The notes: generated by a model not told the origin, from the sequence alone. A stretch of DNA of 64,000 nt from Hydractinia symbiolongicarpus (GCF_029227915.1 NC_079878.1:10044001-10108000); one strand, 5' to 3'; counted from the stretch's first letter, positions 1-13,170 are shown. A program made the numbers and translations.

Positions 1-897
1 TATATTTACACATAGATATCCAAGAATAATTTATTTTTGTTTTAAAAATAAAACACAGCAAAATTCAAAACATTACAAAAAAATCAAAAATTTAGACGGT
101 GCCAAAATAAACAGCGATTAAGGAATCAAAAAAAATTGTAGTCAGGTTGTTTGATGTCATAAACTCTATCTATCCTAGCTAGCTTTAAGTGCAATAACTT
201 GCCAGGACTATGAAAGATTACATATTACAAGATGAGAACTTAGGGAGACATATATACCAAACAAGCGAAAAGGGCGTTGTACAAACTTTATATTTTCTAG
301 GAATAACGCATGACAGGCTAATTGCGTTGTTCAAAGGTCTCTTCTGAGTAACTGAAAAAGTTTTTACTGAGATCTTAAAATATAAAACACATAACTTTCA
401 TTTCGTTTTGTTTCTATGCCATTGCGTTGGACAGGATGTGATTAAGTAGCCAAGAATAAAAATAATATGAAAACTGTCTACCGTTTGAATAAGAAAAAAA
501 TATCAGAATTTTCCTGCACGCGTAATTGAATAGACATATTGGCAAGACTTCACACAATTTAGACCGTATAAAAATTATAAACAGTCAGGAATTTAACCAC
601 AGACAACACTAGTAATCTATTTCGGTTCTCATTTTCTATTTATGGTTAAGAAAGCACAATAGGCTATAACAGACATTTATATATTCATCAAAATGTCAGT
701 GATCAACATTGTTTGTTTTTTTTACTCCCAGAAATTTTCCATAAAAGGGAAATCATATTCTCTTTCTTTTTGAACGCCGAACATTGACTTATTTTATTTG
801 CAATATAATCCATTTCTTCGTCAAAGGAATTGATGGGGAATGTCGTTCACCACAATATAGTAAATCATGTCCTAAATATATATTTCTTTCTTTAGAA
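1..897. other. 5' flank, no gene recognised
   Basis: AT-rich sequence with no convincing coding exon. A pyrimidine-rich stretch ending in ctttag at about 884-895 sits just before the ATG of the cystine-knot gene and could be a splice acceptor, so a 5' untranslated exon may lie here. I could not identify it. Confidence 0.4.
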
Positions 898-1344
898 ATG
901 AAGTATTTTGTCGTACCAGCAATATATTTTGTCGTGTTGACAATATGCCATTGCGTTCAATACACAGTGCAATACACAAAGAGGACAGAGCCATCTCAAT
1001 TAGCAAGATTACAGACTGTGGCAGAACCAACACATAAAACTAAACTCAAAATATCTGACGTATCTTCGACCCAAATGAGTTGTATGTTGGTAAAATCCAT
1101 GAAAATAATCAAAATTAAAGGATGCAGGAAGAAAATAATGGAAGATGGATATTGTACAGGACAGTGCAACAGTATTTATGTTCCAAATAAAAAACAACTG
1201 CAGTACGCATCGTCTTGTTTTCCAGCATCTTACGAGAGGAAAACTGTTACTTTAAAATGTGGCAAGCGAGGCAGAAGAAAGTACACTTATGTTACAATCA
1301 AAGCCTGCAAGTGCAGAAGAGCAAAAATTCTTTTTAAACCCTGA
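898..1344 (+). CDS. Secreted cystine-knot (CTCK/DAN, gremlin-like) protein
   Basis: Predicted secreted protein of 148 residues. The first ATG (898) opens a hydrophobic signal peptide (MKYFVVPAIYFVVLTICHC). The C-terminal half carries eight cysteines in the order expected of a C-terminal cystine knot: MSC, KGC, GYC-TGQC (the CxGxC core followed by NS), SSCFP, LKC, then KACKC. This matches DAN-family BMP antagonists such as gremlin and cerberus. Related CTCK proteins (norrin, sclerostin, bursicon) are alternatives. By family knowledge it would act outside the cell as a dimerising ligand or BMP/Wnt modulator. The open frame extends upstream to 784 without an ATG, and a possible splice acceptor lies just before 898, so I chose the ATG that exposes the signal peptide. 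The linker is basic and low in cysteine. The BMP-antagonist role is inferred from the fold, not shown. Confidence 0.75.
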   Translation: MKYFVVPAIYFVVLTICHCVQYTVQYTKRTEPSQLARLQTVAEPTHKTKLKISDVSSTQMSCMLVKSMKIIKIKGCRKKIMEDGYCTGQCNSIYVPNKKQLQYASSCFPASYERKTVTLKCGKRGRRKYTYVTIKACKCRRAKILFKP

Positions 1345-4300
1345 TAAATGGAGAAAATGTGATAAAATAGGAGGATAGAAACTTTTGGAAGGTAACAAGG
1401 TCGATTTCAAATACTTGTATACCACAATGGATGTCAGAGTTAGCACTTGCAAATCATGGCCATTATTACAGCATAAGGCATGGATTATGAAATGTCGTTT
1501 TATGATTGATAGTCCATAATTATATTGCTTAAAAGCTACCAAAAAAGTATAGAGAAACAAAAACCTAGATAAAATGCATTTGGTTTAACAAATCTTATAT
1601 ATATATATATATAAAAAATGTACAGGTAAATATGTATATATACAAAGAAAATATATATATGATATGACTTGTATATAACTGCTGTTCTTCGCAATTTTAT
1701 TTAATACATACTTATGAAAAAGAAACATAGATTTCGTTATTCAAATGTTTAATCTTTTGCGTGAAGAATCCAAAATTATTATTAATAGCAGTATTCCCAC
1801 TTTTTATTAATATGAAAAAACGAAGTGTGCCAAATGTCTTACAAATTGGCTTTGCGTCCAATAAAAACGTTCTGGAAAAACATGCAGAAGCGTATACTTG
1901 TAACGAAATTGTAACGAGGTGTTGCTACCCTTTTAGAAAGTATACAAGGCATTGCGGAATAAAAACAAAAACTGTCTATCCAATGGAATAAAAAGTCATC
2001 TAGATGGATATAAGAAAGATGCGTAGCACTGAATCATGAGTTCAATAAGTCATTACAGTTGGGTAGATAAGAGAGAGATCTGACAACATTTCCAATTTTA
2101 AAAAAAATCCGAGCGCAGATTTGTTTTTATTTATTTATTTTTTAGCAATGATTATTTGTGTGATGAAATGAAAGCTTGCTAATGCTAATCTTAGAGTCAC
2201 ATTTGTGGTGGCAAAGAACAAACAATGATTAAGATCGGCGAAAAGAATTTATCCTAAAGTTATTTTAATCGTAAGAATGGACGTGCAAAATGTGTAAAAG
2301 TAATAAAATGATATGTAATGCTATGGATTTTATTGGAATCACCAAAAGTTATTTAAAAACGGATATATATCTTTTGTGCTATGTTAAAAAAAATTTAAAT
2401 CATAAGCAAGCATTTTAGGAATAACAATAAGTTATTTCGAGCTTGTGTAGTCTTTTTGTGTCGCGTTTGTTTCAAAAGAAAAACAATTAGTCAGTATGTA
2501 TAAATGCATAAACACTACCTTATCTGGAATCAAAATATTTCGATCAAATTTTAGATTATATAAACGTGTATACAGATGTAGACGATTAACAATGTTTGGA
2601 CGGACATGCATGAAATAACTGAACAATGACAATTGAGGGTTAGAATAGTGACATCATCATGGCTGAGATTGTATCTCTTTTTCCTTACCATTATAGTTTT
2701 TATAAAGCTAAGAGAATCTTGAATGTTTAAAAGAAAATAACTTTTTCTTTTAAAATGTAGAGTCTAAAATTTCTTTGGAAAAGGGAAGTTTTAGTTAGAA
2801 TGTAACTTGTTTAAATGCAATTCTTTTGATGTTCTAATTTTCTTCCAATTTGCAGCCTAAAAATGTTTTTAGACGTTTTTTGATGATGGCATTGTTTCCA
2901 CACTGGTTGCACGTAAATAATGTTTTTCTTTTTTTTTTCTTCGTAAAATGATAAAAATCACAATATTTAATAAAAACTAAAACTTAGTATGGGTTTTTAA
3001 AATTTGTAAGTAAAATCTTCCTGTTTCATTTCAACATTCGGGGGCTATTATCTGATATGACCTGACGATGTAAAAGAACAACAACTGGTCATACACAATG
3101 TACCAACCACTAAATTCTCTATGTAATACTGTAAGAATTTCAAGCTCAATAAGCGTCCGTACGATGCTCTACTTTCATGGGCTCCTAACCTATTAACCAT
3201 AAATTTTTGCAGATATAACGGATAAAAAAAAAGGTTATTGTTAGGTTATTTTTGACTTGATTAGGTAAAAAATACATATTTATACAACTTAATGTCGTGT
3301 CCAGCGCATTTTGCGCCGACTTTCACTTGTAAGAGACAAAAATGCGCTGGAGGCGAAGTTGGAGACTAATGAAAATGATTACCAATATTAAAAAAGAGCG
3401 CCATTCGATACTTTCAGATTTAATATTCCTATTCCCTTTAAAATGCTCAAATTATTTTGAGGTTTATCCCTTTGCGCACACCATTTTGGAGTCATTCCAA
3501 AACATTTCCTTTCTAATCATGTCAACGCACGTGTGACGTCAAGGTTAGTTTTCCCCATCCTCTTTTAAAGAAAATCTTAAAAATTCAAAAGAATCTTCTT
3601 TTTGGTTTGAGGTAATTCATCCAAGTTAAATGAATCACGGAATAAGGCACGGTTGTTTACTGAGTGACAGATGTTAGCAAGAAAAACTTCAAAACGAAAT
3701 AGGAAACAAACAAAGCAAAAACAAAAAGAAAACAAAAACAAAAAGCAAACAAACAAATAAACAAACAAATACCGACATACAACATGGAAATAACCTTTAA
3801 CCTGCGCACCTTTCCGTATAGACATTTCAAATTGAAAAATTGACAAATGACAGAATCGAATGTCGTCTCTTGTGTAACTTTAGTATGAGCTTAAACGTAG
3901 TAATTAATTGAGCCACCCCGAACAAATACATATCTTATTCTTATTCATATTGAGCTCTGTCTAAGCGACTTGACTCATGAAGGAAACAAAAAACAATAAC
4001 AAAAGAATAACAATAACAACAACTCACTTATGAACTAAAAACTGATTTGATTTGTTGTTTTGTGAAACATATGTGCCAATCTTTAGCAATCACACCCACG
4101 GATGTTTTCATGATTGTCATATCAAGAAGTTAATAACTCTTTTAAAGCATTTTTTGCATCAAGTAATGTTGGAACAATCAGGCCTTCTAACAATCTTTTG
4201 ACTTCAGTCAGTGTTTAGCTTGTCTATTGTTTTATTGGACATAAAGCCTAGAAATAATTAAAAATTTGTACCAACAATAAATTAATTGGTGTTTGGTAAC

Positions 4301-7300
4301 TATGACAATTTGGTAAACAGAATTATGATACTATACCGTTTCCATGGAGCATTGTATTATTTTACTGACTTTTTGCTTTAGTTGTGTTGAAGACATGTCG
4401 AATAGAAAAATGTTAAACTGATATATCACAGAGATTTTAAACTTTTTTTAAGAGTCCAGAATCATTTTGATAAAGTTAAGTAATTTTCATAGTGTGCAGA
4501 GATATGAATGCAATCTAAAAAAACGTAAATCAACATTTTTTATGGCATCAATTAATTGACGTATACGCTATATTGGCCAGTACTTTTCAGTTCATAAAAC
4601 GTGTTGTTTTTGTTGACAACCTTTACCAAAGAAACCAATCGGAAATTAACAACAAATATTGGCAATTTTAGTTAGTTGAAATTGACGTAAGTTCACGCCT
4701 GTCCATGTTTCCTGTTAATATTTTGTGGCTTTGTTTTTGCCAGGAGAAATATAAACAAGAATGTAAACAAACAACTAGCTAAACAGTAATTATATTGTCA
4801 TCAGCTTTGAAAATAGGTTAGCTGTTGATCTTGCAACGAAGTTTTGTCTGAGGGAGCACATCAAAGGCAGTGAAATGTCATTCGTTCGATTTTAACTTTT
4901 AGTCATCTGCATTTAAGTTGCAAATATTTGTGGATTCCTATTACAAGCCGAGTCATTCCAGCGATATGACAATGTTTGACATTTCTTTCCACCTTGTCTG
5001 ACATTGGATGTTTAGAAACATCATTACATCATTATCAATTAGAGTTGAAAAAAATATTCAAAGAACAGGAGTTTTATCGTACCTTTTAAAATATCACAAC
5101 CTTGCATGAAAACAATCATAGAAACGAGAATTTTCCGACAAATTGATGCGTTGTGTTTCTTCGTTCCCCACAAAAGGTATATCTCCAGGAATGCATTTAT
5201 TTAACGTCAAACAATTTATAGAAACTTTTTTAGATTGCCATAACAGTAAATATTTTTTTGCTCATTTGTGTAACTACAAATAGATTCTGATTTTTATGAA
5301 TTGATGGTGTGATAATATGTAGCTATGAGAATAAAGTTTATTGAGGAAACCTAATAGTAAATGATATAAAAATCACGAAAATTATAACCATCAAAAATGT
5401 ATACCCAAAATTAAAGTTTGTTCCTGCTAGATAGGGCGATTATTTCGGTCTTTAACCCTTTGGTTTCCCCTTGTAGCCCATGTTAGTTCCTCTATCAATT
5501 AGGACACAACTTAAATATAAAATGCATCGAATTTGAACTGTCAGAAGCAATTTAAGATGTAACTTTTCCTTTCCATGAAAAAGATGTAAAGCATATCATA
5601 ATAAACTACATCCTTCCAATTGCAGAAAAAATAACATCGACAATGATGTTAATTGACAAAACTTTAAAGTAACGGTTTTTATGAGACGACATGTAATTAG
5701 AACATACAAACGGTTCCGTTTTAATGGAGAAAATCGTTATTACTTTTAATAAAGCCCAATAAAGTGCGGTTAACCAACTGTGTACCGATTTAATGAATGT
5801 TGTCTTCGTCTGCATAATACACGAGCAATATAATGAACTGTGGTCACAATAAGTAATCGATAGTTCATTGGTTAATTCGATTTCCATGACAACTTGAAAC
5901 ACTAATCTTACTAATTTGAATTAGTCATATTTCCACTTCTAAAAATAAAGCATAAGATTAATTAGTTCAAGTTTATTAGTGGCATCTTGTAATTCCTTTC
6001 AAAATTTTTTCTGTTATTGAATTAGTAGCTAATTCACTAATCTGACAAGGTGGAGGTTATGGCACATTTTATAAACTGTGCCGCGTCGAACCGAGCCGTG
6101 CCGCACAGCTGACCAAGCTAACCTGCTTGACCTGGTTCGACTGAATAAAACGAAATGTCGATCCGCCGTTGTGCCTCGGCATGCCCATAGCGTTTCAAAA
6201 AAACTGCTTATTTAGCAAAAAAACTGTTGTTTAATACAGCTACCATCGTGAAAATTTCGATAGGGTTCTGTTGGATTCGGCTTGGCTCAGTTTTATGGTT
6301 TTGGTTAGGTTTATAGAATGGGCCGATGACAGCTTTCGTAGTGCATGTTCCGACGCATAAATAGATTAATACCTTGCCCAACTTTTATTAAGGGAAGGGT
6401 GAGATGCTAATAATGGACAAGCAGTCGTTTAAGTTTGTTTGCGATATGTTATTCAACCCGAAAGGGACTTGTAAGAAGAAAAAAGTACCATAACTGAATT
6501 ATTTTATATTATATACTTTTTTTATATTGCATCACGTGAAGGCGTTCATGACCGCACTACACGCGGTTAAACGTAGATGCTCAATGATTCCATAACATTA
6601 AAATGATAGCGTTCGGATTTTTTATTGGATGTTAAAGAGTTGTCCGTATGCGAACGCTTGAAGGTTGACTTGCTGCGCTCAGAAAAAATCTAATGTGCAT
6701 GCGCATATACTAAGCGCTGGATGGTGCGGCTAAAGACGTCTTGATGAAAAGTTTGATTATGTACAAGCGAAAGCTATTTGTATTTTAAACAGGGTAACTT
6801 ATTTGTACTTCTTGGACGAAACAGAAGTCTGGTTAACATAAAATTGGAATGTCAGAAAAAAAATTAAAAATAGCAAAATAATAAAGAGACAGAAGCAAGA
6901 ACAAAAGTTCTTTTCGAAAAATATTAGTTATACAAAAATTTCGTTTTACCCTCCTCTACCAGGTAAGTAGGCACAAAATGCTCACTGACCAATGAAAACA
7001 AAGTTGAATCAATTTTTAAAGAACAGCTGCAGCATCTAAAAAAATTCTATAACGCAAGAGCCTTTACAAAATGAAAAAAGACAAAGGATATTGTCAAAAC
7101 CATCCTACGCTAAAAATAAAATAAATTAAAATAGAACAAATTCAAATGGAACCAGGTTAATCAGCTTTGTGTATCATTAGTATTGATTAAATATAAGTAG
7201 GTGGGCCATTAAGCTCATCATATGGGCAAATAGTTTTTAAATTTTACTTATAGGGCTGCTATGATGAAATTAAGTTCTAACACTTATTATTTATTTTTTT

Positions 7301-8091
7301 ATAAAAACTTTAATCAAGTTGTTTTGGTCAATTATGGAGTCGGTTATATGCACAGTTAAGTATTGATGAATAGCAATCGTGGTCGCCCAAAACAATTACT
7401 TTATAATCTGAAGTGACACGTGCTATGTTTGAAATTCTTGCACGGCATCAATAGCAAATAGTTCCAGAATTGGTCCTTGTGGGAAGCCATATCTTATAGG
7501 TTGTGGTTCAGATTTAATATTACAACCATTACTGTGATATTAATATTACTGTGTCTACAGAAACAGGTCCATAAACACCGCCATGCCCGGCAAACGTTTA
7601 TCAGGTTAATCGTGCAACTTAGCGTGAAACATCACAACGTCCTGTCCCATAAGGATCGGGTTGGATAGACATCAATTATAGCGCGCGATCTCGCAACATA
7701 CCGGAGCATCTCCACGACACACGATGTGTACCTAGCTGTATGGATCTCCCTGCCTTAGTGCAGTTTTACCTTAATATTTCACAACAATAAAACCCAGTAC
7801 ACTTATTTGAGAAAAGCTGTAGTGTAACTTTTTTTAAGGGGGATGGGACTAAGGCAGTCACAGTATCAAAGCAAAGTAGGGGAATTTAAGATAGTGCGAA
7901 AGTACTTTGAGAGCCTTAGAAAGGGACTAAAGAACTTTATGAAAGAAAAAGAAAAGAGAATTGAATTGAATCATGTAGTGCCTTTAGAATAACAAAGGAA
8001 TCGAGTTAATAGATTAGAGATAAAAAAAACTAAAAAGGATGGGAATTTGGAAGAAATCTAACAGTGCTGACTAACAATACATTTTATCTTT
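1345..8091. other. Long gene-poor stretch
   Basis: No gene is recognised. It contains short A/T tracts, a TA/ATAT-rich patch at about 1598-1660, an inverted repeat at 3301-3350, and a relatively GC-rich patch at about 6060-6340 with repeated GCCG/GAACC words of unknown origin. Short open frames here (for example 1761-1991 and 3577-3846) lack recognisable domains. Confidence 0.4.
3301..3350. repeat. 12-bp inverted repeat (hairpin)
   Basis: ccagcgcatttt at 3301-3312 is exactly complementary to aaaatgcgctgg at 3339-3350, leaving a 26-nt loop. Its function is unknown. Confidence 0.6.
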
Positions 8092-8727
8092 TCTAAAATA
8101 ATACGCCTGTCTGTCAGTGACTTTTGCAAAGTGGATAAAATTTCTTTCATAAAGTCTATAAAACATCGCCTATAAATTTGTTCTGTAAATTAGCAAACTT
8201 TGACGTTAAAGCAACATTGACGTTAAAGTAAGGTATATTAAGATTAGTGAAGCCATTGCATTGCACTTTTAAATTTAAGGCTAAGTGGTGGAAATAACTG
8301 ACGTGGATAACTAGGGACTACCTGAGACCAATTTGGGTAAGTTTCCCAAACCCGAATCACCAAATCCGTTTCGGAATGGACGGGTTGATGACGTCATCAA
8401 AAAATCTTTAACCCTAATATCTCTGCAACTGTTTGTCAAAAGTACATGATCCTATACATTTTCTGGATCAGCGTTTCAAGAGCTATGCGATGAAGACTAC
8501 AGGTATACGAACTTCTAAAAAAATTTTTGAGGTTTTGACAGGTCTTTGGTGATGTCATCAAAATTTTTAATCCTTATCTTCTTAACCGTTGGTCAATAAC
8601 ACATAATACGTATTTCGCGACTTTTTTTTTGTCCATGCACTGCTAATGTCAGCAAAAAACCTATAACAACCTATTTTTCTATTATTCTTCTGCCTAAGTG
8701 GACATTTCCACGAGCCGTATCGACTAG
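8092..8727 (+). mobile_element. Non-autonomous Helitron-like element, copy A1
   Basis: The copy starts with TCTAAAATAATACG and ends in CTAG followed by T. Twelve bases before the CTAG lies a short hairpin, GTGGA-CATT-TCCAC. This is the Helitron signature: 5' TC, 3' CTRR, subterminal hairpin and no terminal inverted repeats. There is no coding capacity. The interior shares long stretches with the copies at 8728-9354 and 50984-53067, for example the gacgggttgatgacgtcatc block at about 8379. It abuts the next copy directly, head to tail. Confidence 0.65.
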
Positions 8728-9354
8728 TCTTATATAATAATACGTAGTGTTTGTGACGGTCATAGTGGATATGTCATTTTCCTTTGATGTTGCCGAAATT
8801 TTCTTTCAAGTTGCCGAAAAAAGTACGTCTCAAATGTTAAATTGTATGACGTTGAGGCGCGACGTCAATAACACTACTTTATCGTCAATATCCTTATTAA
8901 ATTAATGAAGCAATTACAGTGCACTTAAAATTTTGAGGCCAAATAACTTGGAAACAAGGTGGTGACTTCATTTTTTTTCACCGCGTGGATAACTAGGGAT
9001 CACGTAGGATCAATTTGGGTAATTTTCTCAAACTCAGATCATCGTTTCAAGATCTATAGAATGAAGGCAAAGTGTATACAAATTTCTAAATAGCATTTTT
9101 TGTACGGTATGGACTTTGCTGACGTCGGCAAAATTTTCAAACCTTTATATCTTTTTAACTGTTCGTCAATAGCACATGATACTATACCTTTTTTCATCAC
9201 TGTTTCAAAGTCTGCACATTACAGGAAACGGATAAACAAATTTCGCCCATTTTTATTGTTATATCACTGCTGAACCCAGCGAAAGACCGAAAACAGCCTA
9301 TTTTTCCATTTTCCTTCTCTTTAAGTGGATTTTTCTACGGGTCTTACCGACTAG
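8728..9354 (+). mobile_element. Non-autonomous Helitron-like element, copy A2
   Basis: It begins TCTTATATAATAATACG immediately after the CTAG of copy A1 and ends CTAG at 9351-9354 followed by T. The subterminal hairpin is GTGGA/TCTAC, with one G-T pair. It is about 627 bp long and non-coding, in the same family as the array at 51-53 kb. Confidence 0.65.
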
Positions 9355-9960
9355 TAATTAATAATCCAAGGTGATGTGTGCTTATTAAGCTCAATGGGCT
9401 GAAAGATATATAATTTATGTTGCCAAAAGGATATCTTACGTTGAAGCGAAGGAATATTTTCGGCTTGGTCGATAAGAGTGAAGGATTAATAATATATATA
9501 TATATATATATATAATAAAGAAAGTTATTATCTGTCATCTTAGAAAAAGAAGATGCAAAAAGAGAATTTTATATTTTTTTCTGCTTTTTTTGTATTTTTT
9601 GCAATTAAATAACCATTTCCGAATGAAAGTTTTCCCATGTTTAACTTTATGTGCAACTTGTAAAAAGCAAAAGAACAACAAGATGATTAAAAGAACACCT
9701 GGCGACTCATCACTAGATACCAGTGCAACTCTTTAGGGCAACAATTTCTAATGCTCTGGATAGCTAGTAGTAGTAGCTAATTCACACCGTCATAGGTGTG
9801 TCTGTCTTTGGTATGATTGATTACAATTGACACAAGTCAAAAAGGATTTGTTGGGTTGTACCATATGTCGAGTTTCAAAGACCAGCCATGAAGTAATTTG
9901 TAATATAAAATGTCCAGCATTTTAGTGTCATGAGTATAAAAAATAATATAAAAGAATTAA
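9355..9960. other. Intergenic, microsatellite only
   Basis: Contains a (TA)n microsatellite at about 9490-9514. No gene is recognised. Confidence 0.5.
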
Positions 9961-10451
9961 TATATAACACCTATAACATGTAACATATATAACATATATA
10001 ACGTATATAACATATATAACATATATAACATATATAACATATATAACGTATATAACATATATAACATATATAACGTATATAAAATACATAACGTATATAA
10101 CGTATATAACATATATAACATATATAACATATATAACATATATAACATATATAACGTATATAACGTATATAGCGTATATAACATATATAACGTATATAAC
10201 ATATATAACATATGTAACATATATAACATATATAACATATATAACGTATATAACATATATAACATATATAACATATATAACATATATAACACATATAACA
10301 TATATAACATATATAACATATATAACATATATAACATATATAACATATATAACATATATAACATATATAACATATATAACATATATAACATATATAACAT
10401 ATATAACATATATAACATATATAACGTATATAACGTATATAACATATATAT
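9961..10451. repeat. 9-bp minisatellite (unit ATATATAAC)
   Basis: About 490 bp of near-perfect tandem copies of a 9-mer, mostly acatatata with scattered acgtatata variants. Because 9 is a multiple of 3, all frames stay open and give spurious repetitive reading frames on the minus strand. Confidence 0.95.
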
Positions 10452-12259
10452 TTAAGATTTATTTTGTAAACAAATATTAAAAGGTAGGTAACACATATTT
10501 TACAAAAAGTGTTTCAGTGTTAATTTTTAGTATCATCTTTGGTATAAGGTTTGTTGAAAAAACACTGACTTTGTCTGGGTGTATCTGAAGAAAAAAGTAC
10601 ATGTTTTTTTGCATTGCAATTCCAAAATAAGGCTTAAGGATAATAGACCAATAAAGTACTTTTCCAATTTTAACGTCAGTTTTTTTTTTAATTAATATAT
10701 TCAATCGTTGCGTATGTTGTTTTAATGTCTGTGCACATACGCATACATGTGCACAGACATAATAATATTGTTCTCGATGACACAGAATCCGTGCAGCAAC
10801 TCATGAAAATTAATAAAAAAAAAATACTGTTAGTTAGCTAGTAAGTAGCTACCATCGTTGCCAAAAAGTAGTTCAGACAAATTCAAGAACTGACCATTAG
10901 TGGCAGAAAAGGCAACAAATACAGAATCACGGATCTTATTATCCCCTCCCATTTACAAAATGTTGGAGAGTCATAGCAGCAACCTGTATTTAAAAAACCT
11001 GAGCGTAGCATTGTCTAAGGGGTGCGGGGTGAATGCGTGTGAATGTGTGTGAATAATTTGAATTTTCCGAAGTGTCTCAACACTTTTGGCAAAGATTGTA
11101 GCTAGCTACTTGAAGAGGATTAATTATTGCTGGATCAAATCTTGCAAGAATAATTTTTCCAGGACCTCTTTTCAAAATAATTCTCAAAACATTTTTGCAA
11201 CCAATTCACAAAAATAAATTCAGCCAAATCAGAAAAAAATACTTTTTCCTCAAGAAAATTTCTCCTAAAAATATGCAAGCACAAAAAAATTTTTAATAGC
11301 GAATTCATAACCATAACTCCCACAAATATGTATGTTTATTTCTGGAGAACGAAAAATTAATCCTGCAAAACATAAAATATATTGCAATAGATCTGCAAAA
11401 ATAAGTCTAGCAAAACCTATCTATTAGTTATTAGTGCACATTTCAACACAATGTCAATTATGGTTATTGTGTAGAAAGATATTGCCGGACAGGCAAAACT
11501 TCTCATCAATCAAACAGTAACTAGACGCAGTTTAGTTTTATTAATTGCACATTACTTTTTGTGTGTTTCAACATCATAAAATAAGGTATTACAACCTTCT
11601 TATGGCTACTGTTAAAAACTGAGTAAACGAAACATTCTTTTTGTATATATTTTATGCTCTGTATAGTTTTAGCAGTTAAAGTTAAAAAGTCATTAGAATA
11701 GGTCGTCTCGAATAAAAGCTACACTTTACCACTTTATTCAAATGAATGCTATTTAACTATTTTTTTATTACCTTTTCTTACTAAGAACCACTCAAAATTG
11801 TTTGTTATTATAATTTTAGCTGTTAAATTAAAAAAAGTATCTATCTAGGTAATGAATAGAAATAAAGGCTTTGTTAAACTACAGGTCTTCAAAGCATTAA
11901 ATTATAAAAATATTTCACGAAGCAAATGAAACCTTTGGCTTTCAAAAATGCTTTTTACTAAAAATTCGCAATGGCATTTAATAAACTTCTCCAATATGAA
12001 AAGGTAAAAAATCCCTGGGGACGAGAGTGAATAAATGCGTTATTTCCTTACTACTTATTGGACCTCTGAAAGAAAAAAGTGTAGAGGATAACAAAAAGAG
12101 TTTATGTATAACGAATGTTAATAAGAGTTGAAGAAAAGAAAGAACCATGAAACGAAATTGTGTTCTGTTCTTTACTTAATACCCCTGATTAAAAACCCCT
12201 CTGGTATAAGCCTCTTCGGTTATAGGCTCCTTCGGTTACACACCACTTCTGTTATAAGA
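10452..12259. other. Intergenic, no gene recognised
   Basis: AT-rich. It contains a perfect inverted repeat at 10725-10760. At about 12183-12255 there is a degenerate tandem of an 18-20-bp unit containing TTCGGTTATA-like words. No coding exon is supported. Confidence 0.4.
10725..10760. repeat. 14-bp perfect inverted repeat
   Basis: atgtctgtgcacat at 10725-10738 pairs exactly with atgtgcacagacat at 10747-10760 around an 8-nt loop. Confidence 0.8.
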
Positions 12260-12422
12260 CCCTAGTTATATAATATTGTGTTTGCTTCAATCGATTTACG
12301 GGATATTGCATGCCTGTACTAAAGCTCCCTACTGGGATGTGTGACACACTTTACGTTCAACATCGAGTCGCACATTAACTTGTGACTTAACCCGGCGTTT
12401 TGACGCCAAGTCCCTCAGTCAA
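12260..12422 (+). repeat. Dispersed repeat, family shared with 57.7-57.9 kb
   Basis: This segment resembles 57720-57894: a gatttacg word, a ggatgtgtg(a/g)cac word, then cttgtg(a/g)cttaacc and a terminal GGCGT-TTTG-ACGCC hairpin about 12 nt before CTCAGT. It looks like the 3' end of a second Helitron-like family. Confidence 0.45.
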
Positions 12423-12900
12423 TCTCTTTAATAATAGCCGTATTTTGTCTGTCTCTGCGCGGACCACCCGCTGTGTTAGGAAGACGTGCTACGGAAACAC
12501 GAATATCAAATGCGATATATTCTTATCCACTTTGTTCCGACGGGTAAATTCAAAGGACGGGCGAACCCGTGGATTTTTCCACGGGCCACCGACTTCTATA
12601 TTATAATACCCGTATACGTCTGTCCGTCACGCATAATGGTACTGCAATTAGCGAGACGCACGCGATGTGGTATAAAAAGGACGGGAAAACCCGTGGATTT
12701 TCCATGGGCAACCGACTAGTCTCTTTAATAATAGCCGTATTTTGTCTGTGTGTCCGCGAAAGCCGCGTCCCGTAACGGAAACACGAAATTTTCAAAATGC
12801 GCACCAATACCAAATGCGATATATTTTTGTCCACTTTGTTGCAATGGGTAAATTTAAAGGACGGGCGAACCCGTGGGTTTTTTCACGCGCTAACGGCTAG
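12423..12900 (+). mobile_element. Tandem array of three short Helitron-like elements
   Basis: Three head-to-tail copies: 12423-12594, 12595-12719 and 12720-12900. Each starts TCT(C/A)T.TAATAATA or similar, followed by CCGTAT.. and GTCTGTC words. Each ends with a hairpin (CCCGTGGATTTTTCCACGGG in the first) about 10 nt before CTAG or a degraded CTAG. Lengths are 172, 125 and 181 bp. The copies are non-coding. Short open frames across them are artefacts. Confidence 0.65.
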
Positions 12901-13170
12901 TCTCTATAATAATGATGCGTCTTCGCAAGAGACGCATCTTTTCACGGCTGCAAAAAATTTTTATATCTGCACAAAATGTCAATGTACTGAGTTTGTTTTG
13001 ATCGCCACGTGTAGCAACTAATCACAATGCCAATCCGAAATTGTTGCAGCCTCGACATGCCGACAAAGGAACGTGTAAAGCAAAACCACAAAGGTCATTT
13101 TTATTTTGGAAGTGATATGATTTGTACTTTTCTGTTTGACCTTTTTATTTTTTTAAAGCTTTTTATATTT
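12901..13170 (+). repeat. Dispersed repeat resembling 57.15-57.42 kb
   Basis: It begins TCTCTATAATAATGATGCG directly after the CTAG of the short array. It shares the words (g)(t/c)aaaaccac and ttaaagctttttat, and general order, with 57155-57425 and more weakly with 41440-41640. The homology seems to resume at about 13485-13550 (agccacgtacagatcttaaa versus agccacttgtaaatctttaa at 57434), which would mean an insertion at about 13190-13480. Confidence 0.4.

Noticed and set aside
784-897. N-terminal extension of the cystine-knot frame
   Set aside because: The extension has no ATG, contains no signal-like segment, and is separated from the ATG by a likely splice acceptor.
1761-1991. Cysteine-containing plus-strand frame, possible second knot protein
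   Set aside because: Cysteine spacing does not fit a CTCK domain and no acceptor or signal peptide supports it.
6060-6340. GC-rich patch with GCCG/GAACC words
   Set aside because: Suggestive of a transposon end, but I could not find convincing inverted repeats or a target duplication.
9957-10445. 162-codon minus-strand frame of repeated YML residues
   Set aside because: It is a translation artefact of the 9-bp minisatellite.
12400-12834. Cluster of overlapping short frames on both strands
   Set aside because: They run through repeated non-coding Helitron-like units and show no domain.
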